From Paenibacillus sp. MAEPY2 (lineage in GTDB: Bacteria > Bacillota > Bacilli > Paenibacillales > Paenibacillaceae), in assembly GCF_000499205.1 (NCBI RefSeq), contig NZ_AWUK01000026.1:1-64000 (forward strand): a DNA stretch of 64,000 nt. The letters are read 5' to 3'. Below, piece after piece: positions 8,632 to 17,954 of the stretch (position 1 is its first letter; each line of letters begins with the position of its first letter). Under the pieces are notes generated by a model. That model worked only from the letters and a program-made list of their open reading frames with translations. It had not been told where the DNA came from and did not search any database. The translations under genes and the position numbers were made by a program.

Positions 8632-9531
8632 CTATTCCACACTGTGCTTGCATTGCAGCCTATACTCCGACGGTGGAAGCCCGAAATGAAGTTTGAATAC
8701 TTTGGAAAAATGGGCAACGTTTTCGAAACCTGTTGAAAAACAGACATCCGTGACAGACAGAGACGTCTCTGCCAGCAGTTTTTTGGCTTTATACAGTCTC
8801 TGATTACGAATATATTTCAGAGGTGAAGTATGGTATACAGCCTGAAAGTCCCTTTTGAAGGTAGACAGGCTTCTGCCGGACAAATAAGCCAGATCACTTA
8901 TGGATATGGGATTGGTGATATTCTCCTCTATCATTTTGCCGAAGTTACTGTTTTTATCATGATTCGGCTGTAGGAGTTGCTGTAAGAAATGCTCATTGGC
9001 ATTCGCCAGATGAAACAGGAGTTCCATGAATTTGATCCGTACCAGCCCGTCATTTACCTCTTCCGGTGTTTCAAAATAGGGTTTCAATGACGTTATATAA
9101 GAGCGAGTGAGCTCATTGACCGGAATAACGGATACTGGAATGAACTCATTTACGATCTCTGTCGGTTTGAAACCAGAGAACTGAACAAATTCCTCAAGCA
9201 TATTTTCGTTCAGGAAAAACATCATGTAGTCCAGCATGAATTCAGAGCCGGGTTCTCCCGACTTTATGTAATCAATTCGAATGGATTTGTGAAGAAAAAC
9301 CATTTCATTACTGCGCACGGTGTATTCCTGATCCTTGAATCGAACCGTGTACACGCCAGATATGACGAACAGCAACATGTGTTCTTTCAGAAAATAGGAA
9401 CCTGTTGTCCCTTGTGTGTGCAAGCAAAATTTAATGACGGATAACCCGTTCTGCTTTAAGCTTCCTTGCTTGTCTGGTGCACGTTCCAGCTCTTGTGGTG
9501 CCTTGATGACATTTTTGCTTCTCACGGACAT
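8632..9531 (-). CDS. AraC-family transcriptional regulator with cupin-like sensor
   Basis: A 299-residue regulator. The N-terminal part (about 30-180) is a beta-rich ligand-sensing domain (LFVISGVYTVRFKDQEYTV, then SNEMVFLHKS). The C-terminal roughly 100 residues are an AraC DNA-binding domain (ISISDLAYLSGRSLSTFKRDFQ and VTDVCFSTGFENVAHFSKVF). It begins 16 bases after the stop of the LacI-family gene, so the two are probably one transcript, and it ends at its own terminator. The sensor type is common in regulators of sugar metabolism or exoproduct synthesis. No target gene can be named. Confidence 0.85.
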   Translation of the reverse strand: MSVRSKNVIKAPQELERAPDKQGSLKQNGLSVIKFCLHTQGTTGSYFLKEHMLLFVISGVYTVRFKDQEYTVRSNEMVFLHKSIRIDYIKSGEPGSEFMLDYMMFFLNENMLEEFVQFSGFKPTEIVNEFIPVSVIPVNELTRSYITSLKPYFETPEEVNDGLVRIKFMELLFHLANANEHFLQQLLQPNHDKNSNFGKMIEENITNPISISDLAYLSGRSLSTFKRDFQAVYHTSPLKYIRNQRLYKAKKLLAETSLSVTDVCFSTGFENVAHFSKVFKLHFGLPPSEYRLQCKHSVE

Positions 9532-9547
9532 GAGCAGACCCGCCTTT

Positions 9548-10549
9548 TTAGCTTTTCATTATAGAATAACAGGAAACAGAGTCACGTTCGACACACTGTA
9601 TATTGACCTTATAAGTCGATTCTACAGCCTCACCTTTTAACATTTGAAATAATACGTGTCCGGCCAGGGATCCGGCATCTGTTTTGGGTTGTCGAAAAGT
9701 GGTAAGCGGTGGATTTAGGTATTCGGATAAATGTATGTTGTCAAAACCGATGATGGATAGATCTTCGGGTATGGAGACCTGATTTTCTTTAAATGCCTGC
9801 AAGCCTCCAATGGCCATTTCATCATTTGCAAAAAAGACTGCGGTTGGAAGTTCTCCTTCCAATAACATCTTGGCTGCGTTGTAGCCGCCTGTTTTTATAA
9901 ATTGTCCGCCTAATCTCCAATTCTTATTCTCTTCCATTCCTGCTTCATGCATAGCTCTCAAATAACCCTGATATCGCATCAAATTGCAGTCCGAACTTAA
10001 AGGTCCACTGATATACGCTATTGCACGGTGCCCTTTATCCAGCAGGAAACGGGTTGCCATATAACCACCCTGCTCATCATCCATCAGAACATTTACTATA
10101 TGTTCACTGTGCAGTTCCCGATCCATCACAACAATAGGAAACTCCGTGTCAGCAGCCTGCAGCAACAATTCATCTTCAATATTTTCAGCGATTACAATCA
10201 CGCCGTCCAGCCTTCTCTCCCTGATGAAGCGTGCGGCTGTCGATCGTTCTCCACCTAAAGAACTGCATACGATCAGGTCATATCCCTGACTTATGGCGAC
10301 GGATTCAATCGCACTGACCAATTCGGAAAAATAGGGGACGGACATATCGTGAACAATAATACCGATGGTTTGTGTATTTTTTCGCTTTAATTCGGATGCG
10401 GCTCCATGCTTGATGTAATTAAGCTCATTTGCCGCTGCAAGTACTTTCTGTCTTGTGTGCTCACTTACATATTTCTTGCCGTTAAGTACACAGGATACGG
10501 TTGAACTTGCGACACCCGCTAACCTTGCTACATCTTTAATCGTTATCAT
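9548..10549 (-). CDS. LacI-family transcriptional regulator
   Basis: A 333-residue repressor. It has the N-terminal LacI helix-turn-helix and hinge (ITIKDVARLAGVASSTVSCV, then ELNYIKHGAASELKR) followed by a periplasmic-binding-protein-like effector domain (TIGIIVHDMSVPYFSELV through SIIGFDNIHLSEYLNPPLTT). It probably senses a sugar or sugar derivative. It lies between an upstream dehydrogenase gene and a co-transcribed AraC gene. The 128 bases before it hold no clear operator to my eye. Regulation of the adjacent Gfo/Idh/MocA gene is possible, though an RpiR gene sits closer to that promoter. Confidence 0.87.
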   Translation of the reverse strand: MITIKDVARLAGVASSTVSCVLNGKKYVSEHTRQKVLAAANELNYIKHGAASELKRKNTQTIGIIVHDMSVPYFSELVSAIESVAISQGYDLIVCSSLGGERSTAARFIRERRLDGVIVIAENIEDELLLQAADTEFPIVVMDRELHSEHIVNVLMDDEQGGYMATRFLLDKGHRAIAYISGPLSSDCNLMRYQGYLRAMHEAGMEENKNWRLGGQFIKTGGYNAAKMLLEGELPTAVFFANDEMAIGGLQAFKENQVSIPEDLSIIGFDNIHLSEYLNPPLTTFRQPKTDAGSLAGHVLFQMLKGEAVESTYKVNIQCVERDSVSCYSIMKS

Positions 10550-10677
10550 GAAATACTCCCCAAGAAGACTGTTATTGGTTCACTAGTAAATGCATTTTAT
10601 CTCATTCACCGCATTTTAACACGTCATCTTGGGAAATGCACAAAAAGATACAATCGATCAAAAATTTCAAGGATATA

Positions 10678-11664
10678 TTATAGATCAGGTCCAAATACAA
10701 GATTCGCGGACTGTTTGGCTTGTTCAATAACCTCCATCACCTTCTCACTATGCTTAAGCATAGCGGTAACCTTCTCCAGATCTTGCTCACGGATTATACG
10801 CTCGAATTCAACAAACTCGTCATACATCCGATGAGGGTGATCCTTATGATCTACTCGAACCAGTGTTTCCATATGAAGCGCTAGATCAAAGGATTCGCAT
10901 TTATTCGCCGAGCTCGTCATGTGGATATATCCTTTATTACCTTGTATGTTCATTGCATTGGGAGCTGAGCTGTCTTTAGAGCCTATACAAACGCACTTGA
11001 ATTCACCATAGTCCAGAAGCAACATGCCTGAAGTATCAATCCCGCGTTCCATATTAGCCCAGTAATCGACCTTCTGCGGGCTCCCGAAAAGCCCCACGAC
11101 CAGATGAATATTATATAAATTAATGTCCATTAAGGCTCCACCAGACATTTCCGGATTAAATACCGGCAGCACTTCTCCAGCCTGGAAAGCAGCATAGCGG
11201 GATGAATATTGGGAATAGTTGCACTCCACGATTTTGATGTCACCCAGCTTGGGCAAGTACTCCTTCATGGACAAATAATTCTTCAAGTATTGGTTTGAGA
11301 TGGCTTCAACCAACACAAGCTCATTTTGCTGTGCAATCTCTTTGAGTTCAAGAAATTCTTGCAGATTGGAAGTGAACGGCTTCTCACAGATGACATGTTT
11401 GCCACCCAATAACGCTTCTTTGGCATAGGCATAATGAAGATGATTTGGAAGTCCGATATAGATCGTATCTACTTCGTCATTGGCAATCATATCGCCATAT
11501 TCCGAATATATACGCGTAATACCATACTGCTCTTGCAGAGACAGCAATTGTTCCAAATGACCGGGTCTGGAGCATATGGCCTCCAACGTAATCGCAGGAA
11601 TTTCATGAATAAAGCTTAATAGATCCCTTACAATCATTCCGGCTCCGACAATTCCTAATTTCAT
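10678..11664 (-). CDS. Gfo/Idh/MocA-family oxidoreductase
   Basis: A 328-residue NAD(P)-dependent dehydrogenase of the glucose-fructose oxidoreductase / inositol dehydrogenase family, acting on a sugar or cyclitol. The Rossmann start is KLGIVGAGMIVRDLL, the family signature GKHVICEKPFTSN lies near residue 95, and the C-terminal beta-sheet substrate domain follows. The substrate-region motif GGALMDINLYNIHLV fits this family. The gene is divergent from an RpiR-type regulator across about 270 bases, a common arrangement for a regulated sugar gene. The exact substrate cannot be told. Confidence 0.85.
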   Translation of the reverse strand: MKLGIVGAGMIVRDLLSFIHEIPAITLEAICSRPGHLEQLLSLQEQYGITRIYSEYGDMIANDEVDTIYIGLPNHLHYAYAKEALLGGKHVICEKPFTSNLQEFLELKEIAQQNELVLVEAISNQYLKNYLSMKEYLPKLGDIKIVECNYSQYSSRYAAFQAGEVLPVFNPEMSGGALMDINLYNIHLVVGLFGSPQKVDYWANMERGIDTSGMLLLDYGEFKCVCIGSKDSSAPNAMNIQGNKGYIHMTSSANKCESFDLALHMETLVRVDHKDHPHRMYDEFVEFERIIREQDLEKVTAMLKHSEKVMEVIEQAKQSANLVFGPDL

Positions 11665-11931
11665 GTTAGTTACACTCCTTCATATCTTTTTCCAATATTT
11701 CAATAACTGCTATGTTTTCTTTGTATTGAATCACTAACCTATGGTCAACATATGAATTCCCCCTGAACCTCTTTTTCAATTATTATAGAAGAACAAAATC
11801 CTCCATAGGAGCTTTGAAGAAATTACGGTACTTTTGACCACTGTTATGTATTCCTAATGCCCTTTTTTCAAACAAAATGTTTACTGAACGCTCTACATCA
11901 ACGTTATTTCAATGAATCCGGGGTGAACCTT

Positions 11932-12783
11932 TTGAAAATATTGACTCAATTAACAGACATGACCAACTTTACACCAAATGAAAAAAGCATTGCATCTTAT
12001 ATTCTGACGCATAAGGAGCTCATGCTTCAATTCAATATTCAAGAGCTTGCCAAAGCTACATACACATCACATTCTGCCATTAACCGATTGACTCATAAGC
12101 TTGGACTGACGGGGTTCAAGGAGTTCAGCATTAAGCTTGCTCGAGAGTTTCAGCAGGATGCTCAGAACATCTCCAATATCGATCCCAATTATCCATTCGC
12201 TCTTGGTGAATCCTCACTCCAGGTAGCAAAAGATATTGCTGAATTAATGAAAGAAACGATTGAGAAAAACTTTGCCTTTATGGATGAAACCTCTCTATCA
12301 GAAGCAGCACATTTGCTGGATCAGGCGAAACGAATTTTCATCTATGCATTGGGTGATTCTCAAATTCGCGCGAAGAGCTTTCAAAATAAACTGATTAAAA
12401 TCAATAAATACGTCGTGATCACAACAGAGCTATTCGAATGGGCCTACCACACCATCAATCTGACGACACAGGATTGCGCCATTTTTTTGACCTACCATGA
12501 AAAATCGCCCATTTTCCTAAAAGCAGCTCAACATTTCTCGCGAGAAAAAATTCCATTCATCACGATTACCGCTAATCATCAAAGTGAGTTGGCCAAAATG
12601 AGTACGATCTGTATTCAGGTGCCGAATGATGAAACAAAACACGCAAAGATCGGTACATTTTCATCACAAATTGCCTTCGATTACGTATTAAACGTGATTT
12701 ACTCCTGTATTTTTCAAATCGACTACACCAAAAACATGCAAATGACTACATATTCGTTGAAGAATTTCCATTTGGAAGAGTAA
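11932..12783 (+). CDS. MurR/RpiR-family transcriptional regulator
   Basis: A regulator of about 283 residues. The N-terminal helix-turn-helix of the RpiR type (FTPNEKSIASYILTHK, then ELAKATYTSHSAINRLTHKL) is followed by a SIS domain (about 120-240) that binds phosphosugars (RIFIYALGDSQIRAKSFQNKL). The open frame reaches back to 11857, but those 25 residues lack a ribosome binding site. A TTG at 11932 sits six bases after GGGGTG and gives the usual RpiR start. It is divergent from the Gfo/Idh/MocA gene, its most likely target. Confidence 0.8.
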   Translation: MKILTQLTDMTNFTPNEKSIASYILTHKELMLQFNIQELAKATYTSHSAINRLTHKLGLTGFKEFSIKLAREFQQDAQNISNIDPNYPFALGESSLQVAKDIAELMKETIEKNFAFMDETSLSEAAHLLDQAKRIFIYALGDSQIRAKSFQNKLIKINKYVVITTELFEWAYHTINLTTQDCAIFLTYHEKSPIFLKAAQHFSREKIPFITITANHQSELAKMSTICIQVPNDETKHAKIGTFSSQIAFDYVLNVIYSCIFQIDYTKNMQMTTYSLKNFHLEE

Positions 12784-12922
12784 TTCGCATTCATGTGATA
12801 CGCCTGCATTGCATCATAAAGCTTCTGGGAGATGGGAGATATCGCCCTCCCCTCACTTGTTCGCAACCGATTGGTTTATGCGACGGCCGAAAAGGCCAGT
12901 GTTGATTGAAAAGAATGCTAAA

Positions 12923-12984
12923 TACACCCCTCAGAATTTCATCGGTAACCTGACGGTTTATCCAATGTCTATTCTAAGGGGTGC
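12923..12984. other. Long-armed inverted repeat between convergent genes
   Basis: Near-complementary arms (TACACCCCTCAGAA at 12923-12936, TTCTAAGGGGTGCA at 12971-12984) enclose about 35 bases that contain a further small dyad. It lies between the RpiR gene and the amino-acid transporter operon, which converge here. It may act as a terminator, but a clear T run is missing. Confidence 0.35.
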
Positions 12985-13021
12985 ATTTCACTGATCTTAA
13001 AAAGGGTTTTAATTTGGCATT

Positions 13022-13750
13022 TTAGAGTACTTTCTCTAGGAAGCTGATCGTGCGCTCATTCTTCGGATTTCCGAATATCTCTTCGGGAGTCCCTTGTTCT
13101 ACGATAAATCCACCATCCATGAAGATAACCCGATCCGCCACTTCACGGGCGAACCCCATCTCATGGGTGACGATCATCATCGTCATGCCTTCGCTCGCAA
13201 GATCTTTCATTACACCGAGTACTTCGCCTACCATTTCGGGGTCAAGCGCCGATGTTGGTTCGTCGAATAACATAACATCCGGGTTCATGGCAAGCGCCCT
13301 TGCGATAGCTACACGTTGTTTTTGTCCGCCTGATAGTTGATTTGGATAGCTGTCTGCTTTATCCGACAAACCAACACGATCAAGCAAACGAAGTGCGGTA
13401 TCGCGAGCTTCTTTTTCATTTAATATCCCCAGTTCTCTGGGTGCAAACATGATATTTTTAAGCACGCTGAAATGGGGAAACAGGTTAAAATGCTGAAATA
13501 CCATGCCAATATTTTCCCGTGCTTTGTTAATGTTCGTTTTGGGATCATTCAGATCCCGATCATCCACAATAACCCGTCCAGCCGTAATCTCATCTAATTG
13601 GTTAATGCAACGCAAAAACGTACTTTTGCCCGAACCTGAAGGTCCGATGACACAGACAACCTCACCCTCGAGGACGGACATATCGATTCCCTTTAGAACC
13701 TGATTCGAACCGAAACTTTTCTTTAATCCTTCAACCATAATTTTACCCAC
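13022..13750 (-). CDS. Amino-acid ABC transporter ATP-binding protein (GlnQ-like)
   Basis: A 242-residue ATPase that powers uptake of a polar amino acid. It has Walker A GPSGSGKST, Q-loop FQHFNLFPH, signature LSGGQKQR, Walker B VMLFDEPTSALDP and H-loop IVTHEMGFAREVAD, all of the polar amino-acid subclass. The GTG start overlaps the end of the upstream permease gene by eight bases, with GGAGGTGAAGG inside that gene as ribosome binding site. Translation of the two is therefore coupled. It is the last gene of a two-gene operon. Confidence 0.92.
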   Translation of the reverse strand: MGKIMVEGLKKSFGSNQVLKGIDMSVLEGEVVCVIGPSGSGKSTFLRCINQLDEITAGRVIVDDRDLNDPKTNINKARENIGMVFQHFNLFPHFSVLKNIMFAPRELGILNEKEARDTALRLLDRVGLSDKADSYPNQLSGGQKQRVAIARALAMNPDVMLFDEPTSALDPEMVGEVLGVMKDLASEGMTMMIVTHEMGFAREVADRVIFMDGGFIVEQGTPEEIFGNPKNERTISFLEKVL

Positions 13751-15188
13751 GACGAACCTTCACCTCCAGATAATCAGCGATTTTAGTCAATGTGATGATA
13801 ACAATCAGGTACATGACCGCAACAGTCAACCAAATGTCAAAAGAGGCGAACGTTCTTGCGATGACAATTTTACCGGATTGCGTCAACTCCACAAGGCCAA
13901 TGACGGATAAGATCGACGTATCTTTCAGTGTAATGACCATCTGATTAATAAATGAAGGGATCATAACCCGTATGGCTTGAGGAATTACGATCTTTATCAT
14001 TGCTTTACGATAAGGAAGACCCAGTGAACGGGCGGCTTCCATCTGTCCACGGTCAATCGATTGAATCCCGCCACGAATAATTTCGGTTACGTATGCCCCT
14101 GCGTTCAGACTCAGTGTCAGAATGGCGGCCAGGAACAGCGGCATCGTAAAGCCCATAGCCTGCGGAATCCCGAAATAGATAAAGAACGCGAGGACAATCA
14201 ACGGAATTCCGCGGAAGATGTCTACAAAGACCGTAGCAACCCCACGAAGGAATTTATTTTGTCCCACTTTCATAAAGCCAAATATCAAGCCGATGATAAA
14301 GGCAAAAAACAGAGATACAATCGTATATAAGAGTGTGTTTCCCAAACCTTTGAACAGCGAAGGAAGCGATTTCTGAATCAATTCCCAGCGACCCAGGTTA
14401 GCAGTTGGAGCATTTTCACCAAGATATTTTTCAGTAATGCGCTCATATTCACCATTAGCCTTGATATTCGTCAAACCTGTATTAAACATCTCAAGTAGTT
14501 CCTGATTCTTACCCTTGCTTACCGCAAATCCGTAGGAGGCTCCCTCTTCTTTCTTCGTAACGATTTTCAAACCGTTGTTTTGGTTCACCCCATAGGCCAA
14601 TACGGGATGATCTTCAAAACAGGCTACGGAATTTCCGGTTTTCACATCATCATACATTTGCGCAGAATCATCAAACGGAACGATCGTAAAGCCGTATTTG
14701 GAGGATATCGACTCTGCGAAACTGTATCCTTCTGTCCCTGTTTTCACGGCAACCTTTTTTCCTCGAAGGTCTTCATAACTTTTCACGGTATCGTTATTTG
14801 CGCTAATACCCATTACAACGCCTGATGGATAATAAGATTCTGAGAAATCAAACTTTTGTTTTCGTTCATCTGTGATACTCATCCCGGCAATGACGCCATC
14901 CACCTGATTGGACTCAAGAGCTTGCACAGCAGCATTGAATCCCAGGGCTTTAATTTCATACTTGAAATTTTGGTCCTTTGCAATGGCATCGAGCAAATCC
15001 ATGTCGATACCCACAAAATCTCCATTCACATCTTGATATTCAAACGGTGCAAATGTAATGTCCGTGCCGATCACATACGTTTTTCCTGAATTGGAGTTTG
15101 CATTGGCATCCCCCGACCATCCGGATAACCCCGCTACTAGGAGCAGAATTAGTGATAGTACAAAAAATGAGACCTTGGTTTTTTTCAT
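13743..15188 (-). CDS. Fused amino-acid-binding protein and ABC permease
   Basis: A 481-residue fusion. Residues 1-30 are a signal or anchor segment, about 38-255 a type II amino-acid-binding domain (YVIGTDITFAPFEYQD through GEYERITEKYLG), and about 275-480 a GlnP-type permease with several membrane helices and the EAARSLGLPYRKA loop that contacts the ATPase. Such fusions (as in lactococcal GlnP) deliver glutamine, glutamate or related amino acids. The N-terminus lacks a lipobox cysteine (LSGW where separate lipoproteins have LAGC), which fits a receptor already tethered by the permease. It pairs with the ATPase gene at 13022. The specific amino acid is not visible. Confidence 0.9.
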   Translation of the reverse strand: MKKTKVSFFVLSLILLLVAGLSGWSGDANANSNSGKTYVIGTDITFAPFEYQDVNGDFVGIDMDLLDAIAKDQNFKYEIKALGFNAAVQALESNQVDGVIAGMSITDERKQKFDFSESYYPSGVVMGISANNDTVKSYEDLRGKKVAVKTGTEGYSFAESISSKYGFTIVPFDDSAQMYDDVKTGNSVACFEDHPVLAYGVNQNNGLKIVTKKEEGASYGFAVSKGKNQELLEMFNTGLTNIKANGEYERITEKYLGENAPTANLGRWELIQKSLPSLFKGLGNTLLYTIVSLFFAFIIGLIFGFMKVGQNKFLRGVATVFVDIFRGIPLIVLAFFIYFGIPQAMGFTMPLFLAAILTLSLNAGAYVTEIIRGGIQSIDRGQMEAARSLGLPYRKAMIKIVIPQAIRVMIPSFINQMVITLKDTSILSVIGLVELTQSGKIVIARTFASFDIWLTVAVMYLIVIITLTKIADYLEVKVRRG

Positions 15189-15435
15189 ATGTCCTCCTCA
15201 TCTCGGTGTTCTCCGAATTCTGATCATTTTCTTGTCGTTCATGTTACTCTCGTACATTTTCAGGTGTCTTCACACATTATATTGTTATTATTTGCAGGAT
15301 ATTAACAAATTAACAATCAATGCTCTCCCTTACACTCTTCACTTTCCTCCGCAACGTTATATTTTACATCCATTTAAAGATCCACGTTATATTTACCCTT
15401 CAGGACAGCTTTTAAAAACCTAAATTCAACTTAAA

Positions 15436-15460
15436 TAAAAAAGTCGCCATATAGGCGACT
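15436..15460 (-). terminator. Terminator of the M1 peptidase gene (AGTCGCC family)
   Basis: Arms AGTCGCC (15442-15448) and GGCGACT (15454-15460) follow the peptidase stop at 15542 by about 80 bases, with an A run (15437-15442) giving the minus-strand T tract. In the 15189-15541 gap the remaining sequence is AT-rich promoter region for the amino-acid transporter. No riboswitch was recognised. Confidence 0.8.
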
Positions 15461-15541
15461 CTATAACAGATGATATTATGATCTTCCCATAACAATTGCC
15501 AAAGGATTTTAATCTTTCTTTATTAGATTGAACACTTCGAA

Positions 15542-17779
15542 TTATTCTTCAGCAAAAAATTTTGAAAGAGGATTTTCCACTTTTTTCTCCAGAGCTACCT
15601 TGCCGGTCTTATCAAGTACATAGTACTGATAATAAGCATTCGTGAATCCAATGGATTCCTGCATTTTCATCATAAACGATTCAAGACTGCCACCGCTAAG
15701 AAGATCTTCATTCCAGAAATAGTGCAGCATTAAGCGATTCTGATTATAAGGATGTTTGATTATATACGCTCCGGCTGCCGACGGTTGATTCATGGTCGTC
15801 TTCCATTGAAAGCCGATACGGGTGGCACGGTCCATGATGCTGGGTTTCAAAGCTTGTACAAAACCATTGGATTTGGCATTACCAATTACAATCAGATTGC
15901 TGGTGGCCAGCTCCTTTTTCATTTTTTGCTTTAATACCGAACGGTCCCGAATCACGTCATACTTCACTCCGCTCAAATCCAGAAGAGTTGTCAATTGGTT
16001 AACCATAGCTTCCTGTTGTTTGCTCGCTGACTTGCTAACCTGATCACTCAGCACAATGGCTAATGGCTCACCTTGAAGGGTTTTATCCATCACGCGGCTC
16101 ATGGTTTCAAAAGGTAAATTCGGAACCTGAGTTAAGGCTGATTCATACAGCAATTGAAATTGATCATGCAGATATGCAGCTTTCTCCTCCTTGGACAGTT
16201 GATATTCAGACTTCAGCACAAAATTGGGCTCATACAAAGCCGTCTTCATTTCCTTTCTCGCCTCTTCCCCCAGTACATCTTCTATAGTTTGGAGAAATCG
16301 GTCAATCGTCGCGTTTTGATACACATAGCGTTTAAAATACTCTTTCATAAATGCATCAAATTTCTCTTCCCCGACGGAGCGGTACAATTGGTATATCGCT
16401 TGGCGGCCTTTATCGTAATAGACAGGACTTGCCAAATCTCCTACCTCGTCATTGGTTGAAGCAATGGCCTTATCCACAGTGGAATCGTCAAATTGGATGG
16501 ATTTAAAGCCATTCAACTTATCTCCCAGCTTCTCAGCAAAGTAAACTTTGGAAAAATCCGCAAAGCCTTCATCCAGGAATGACTCCGTCTCCGAATCATT
16601 TCCGATTAACGCATGGAACCACTGATGTGCAATTTCGTGGACAAATACCGTGTCCTGTTCAGGAGCCGCGTTTATTCCGATTTGTCCCATTTGAATGGCC
16701 CTAGAATACTCGATAGCCACACCTTCCACATACGATTCAACAATGCGGAATTCAGGATAAGGGTATTTACCGTATTTGTCGCTGAAAAAATCAATGGCTT
16801 TGAATGCTTGGTCAATATATCCATCAACGATCTTTTTCTTACCTGGCTGGTTATCAAAGTAATAATACTCTACTGTGAGGCCATTCCGGGTTACGCTGTC
16901 CACTTTGAAGTTGGGGCTGGCAAAGAAAACAAACTCCCTTGTATTCTTTGCCACGGTGGATACCACTTTCCGTCCTTTCTCCACGTCATCTTGTGTTGTT
17001 AACGCACCAGGCATCATTACCTGATATTGATCGGGAACATTGAACTGAACTTCATAATCCGCGGACGTATAATAATCCGTTTCAAAGGTTTGACTATATG
17101 GTTTGCTATCCCATTCATGCTTGGCCTCGTTATAAACTGACATTACAGGGAACCAGTGAGCCCCATTAATAATATCTTTGTAATACGACAAGCGCTGTGA
17201 GCCATAGGGAATCTTCAGATTGAAATGGACTTGAACCGAAACGGATTCTCCGGGCTGAATAGGCTGCGCCAGTTTCACCTTCAGGGCTTGGTTTTTATTA
17301 CTAAAATCAAGGGCTTGCCCACCGGTCGTCACCTTCTCAATATCAATGCCTCCAAGAAAGTCTTCCGGCTTCTTATCAGGATTATTTTTGCTGATTTCTT
17401 CATTTGAACGTGTAAACATGGTCGTCTGTGTCGACTTCGAAAGGTTGGCATCCGCGTAAGTATGAAGAACCAGCTGATTCAATGTATCTTTGCTTGTATT
17501 TCGGTAAGTAATGGATTCATTGCCCTGAATCGTCATCTTCTTCTCATCCAGCCGGGCTTGAATTCGGTATTGAATAGGCGCCTGAGCATTAACGTCTTCT
17601 GTGGCTTGTGAAATAGCAGATACAGGAGATGCTTGAGCAGCAGCACTACCCGTACTTATTAATGGGCATGCGGTCAGAATCAAAGCGAGTGCGGTGACTG
17701 CTGTTATTTTGACTCGATTGGATGTTAAGGAACGTGAATGATTGATATAAATCTCTCCCTCGAATGATTTTTGAAGCAC
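15542..17779 (-). CDS. M1-family (gluzincin) metallopeptidase, exported
   Basis: A 745-residue zinc peptidase. The motif HEIAHQWFH gives zinc ligands H381 and H385 and catalytic E382; the third ligand E404 lies in SFLDEGFADF, exactly 19 residues on. In place of the GAMEN exopeptidase loop it has VEGVAIEYSRA. An N-terminal hydrophobic segment with AAAQAS suggests export or anchoring. An extra C-terminal region (about 530-745) follows the catalytic domain. The start is uncertain: no ribosome binding site precedes GTG 17779, but GAGGGAGAG occurs a few codons inside, before ATT/ATC codons. It probably has its own promoter and ends at the 15436 terminator. Its peptide substrates are unknown. Confidence 0.8.
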   Translation of the reverse strand: MLQKSFEGEIYINHSRSLTSNRVKITAVTALALILTACPLISTGSAAAQASPVSAISQATEDVNAQAPIQYRIQARLDEKKMTIQGNESITYRNTSKDTLNQLVLHTYADANLSKSTQTTMFTRSNEEISKNNPDKKPEDFLGGIDIEKVTTGGQALDFSNKNQALKVKLAQPIQPGESVSVQVHFNLKIPYGSQRLSYYKDIINGAHWFPVMSVYNEAKHEWDSKPYSQTFETDYYTSADYEVQFNVPDQYQVMMPGALTTQDDVEKGRKVVSTVAKNTREFVFFASPNFKVDSVTRNGLTVEYYYFDNQPGKKKIVDGYIDQAFKAIDFFSDKYGKYPYPEFRIVESYVEGVAIEYSRAIQMGQIGINAAPEQDTVFVHEIAHQWFHALIGNDSETESFLDEGFADFSKVYFAEKLGDKLNGFKSIQFDDSTVDKAIASTNDEVGDLASPVYYDKGRQAIYQLYRSVGEEKFDAFMKEYFKRYVYQNATIDRFLQTIEDVLGEEARKEMKTALYEPNFVLKSEYQLSKEEKAAYLHDQFQLLYESALTQVPNLPFETMSRVMDKTLQGEPLAIVLSDQVSKSASKQQEAMVNQLTTLLDLSGVKYDVIRDRSVLKQKMKKELATSNLIVIGNAKSNGFVQALKPSIMDRATRIGFQWKTTMNQPSAAGAYIIKHPYNQNRLMLHYFWNEDLLSGGSLESFMMKMQESIGFTNAYYQYYVLDKTGKVALEKKVENPLSKFFAEE

Positions 17780-17954
17780 AAATGCAAGTATAGGAGACCA
17801 ACCTTACACTGATTTAATGTGTATCTTAAATTTCGTTTAAAAAAAGTGGCTATTTGTATTAAATGAGCATGATGAACGATTATCCAGGTTGGGAGAAGTC
17901 GGTTTTCGTTATGCTCCGTCCTTTTTTCAGTTACTCATAATGATTAATTTAACG

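Noticed and set aside
12809..12994. Plus-strand frame of 61 codons after the RpiR gene
   Set aside because: Low-quality composition and no ribosome binding site. It covers an inverted repeat that is better explained as a transcript-end structure.
15189..15435. Leader region considered as an amino-acid-sensing riboswitch or T-box
   Set aside because: No T-box sequence, lysine or glycine aptamer core, or anti-terminator pair could be identified.
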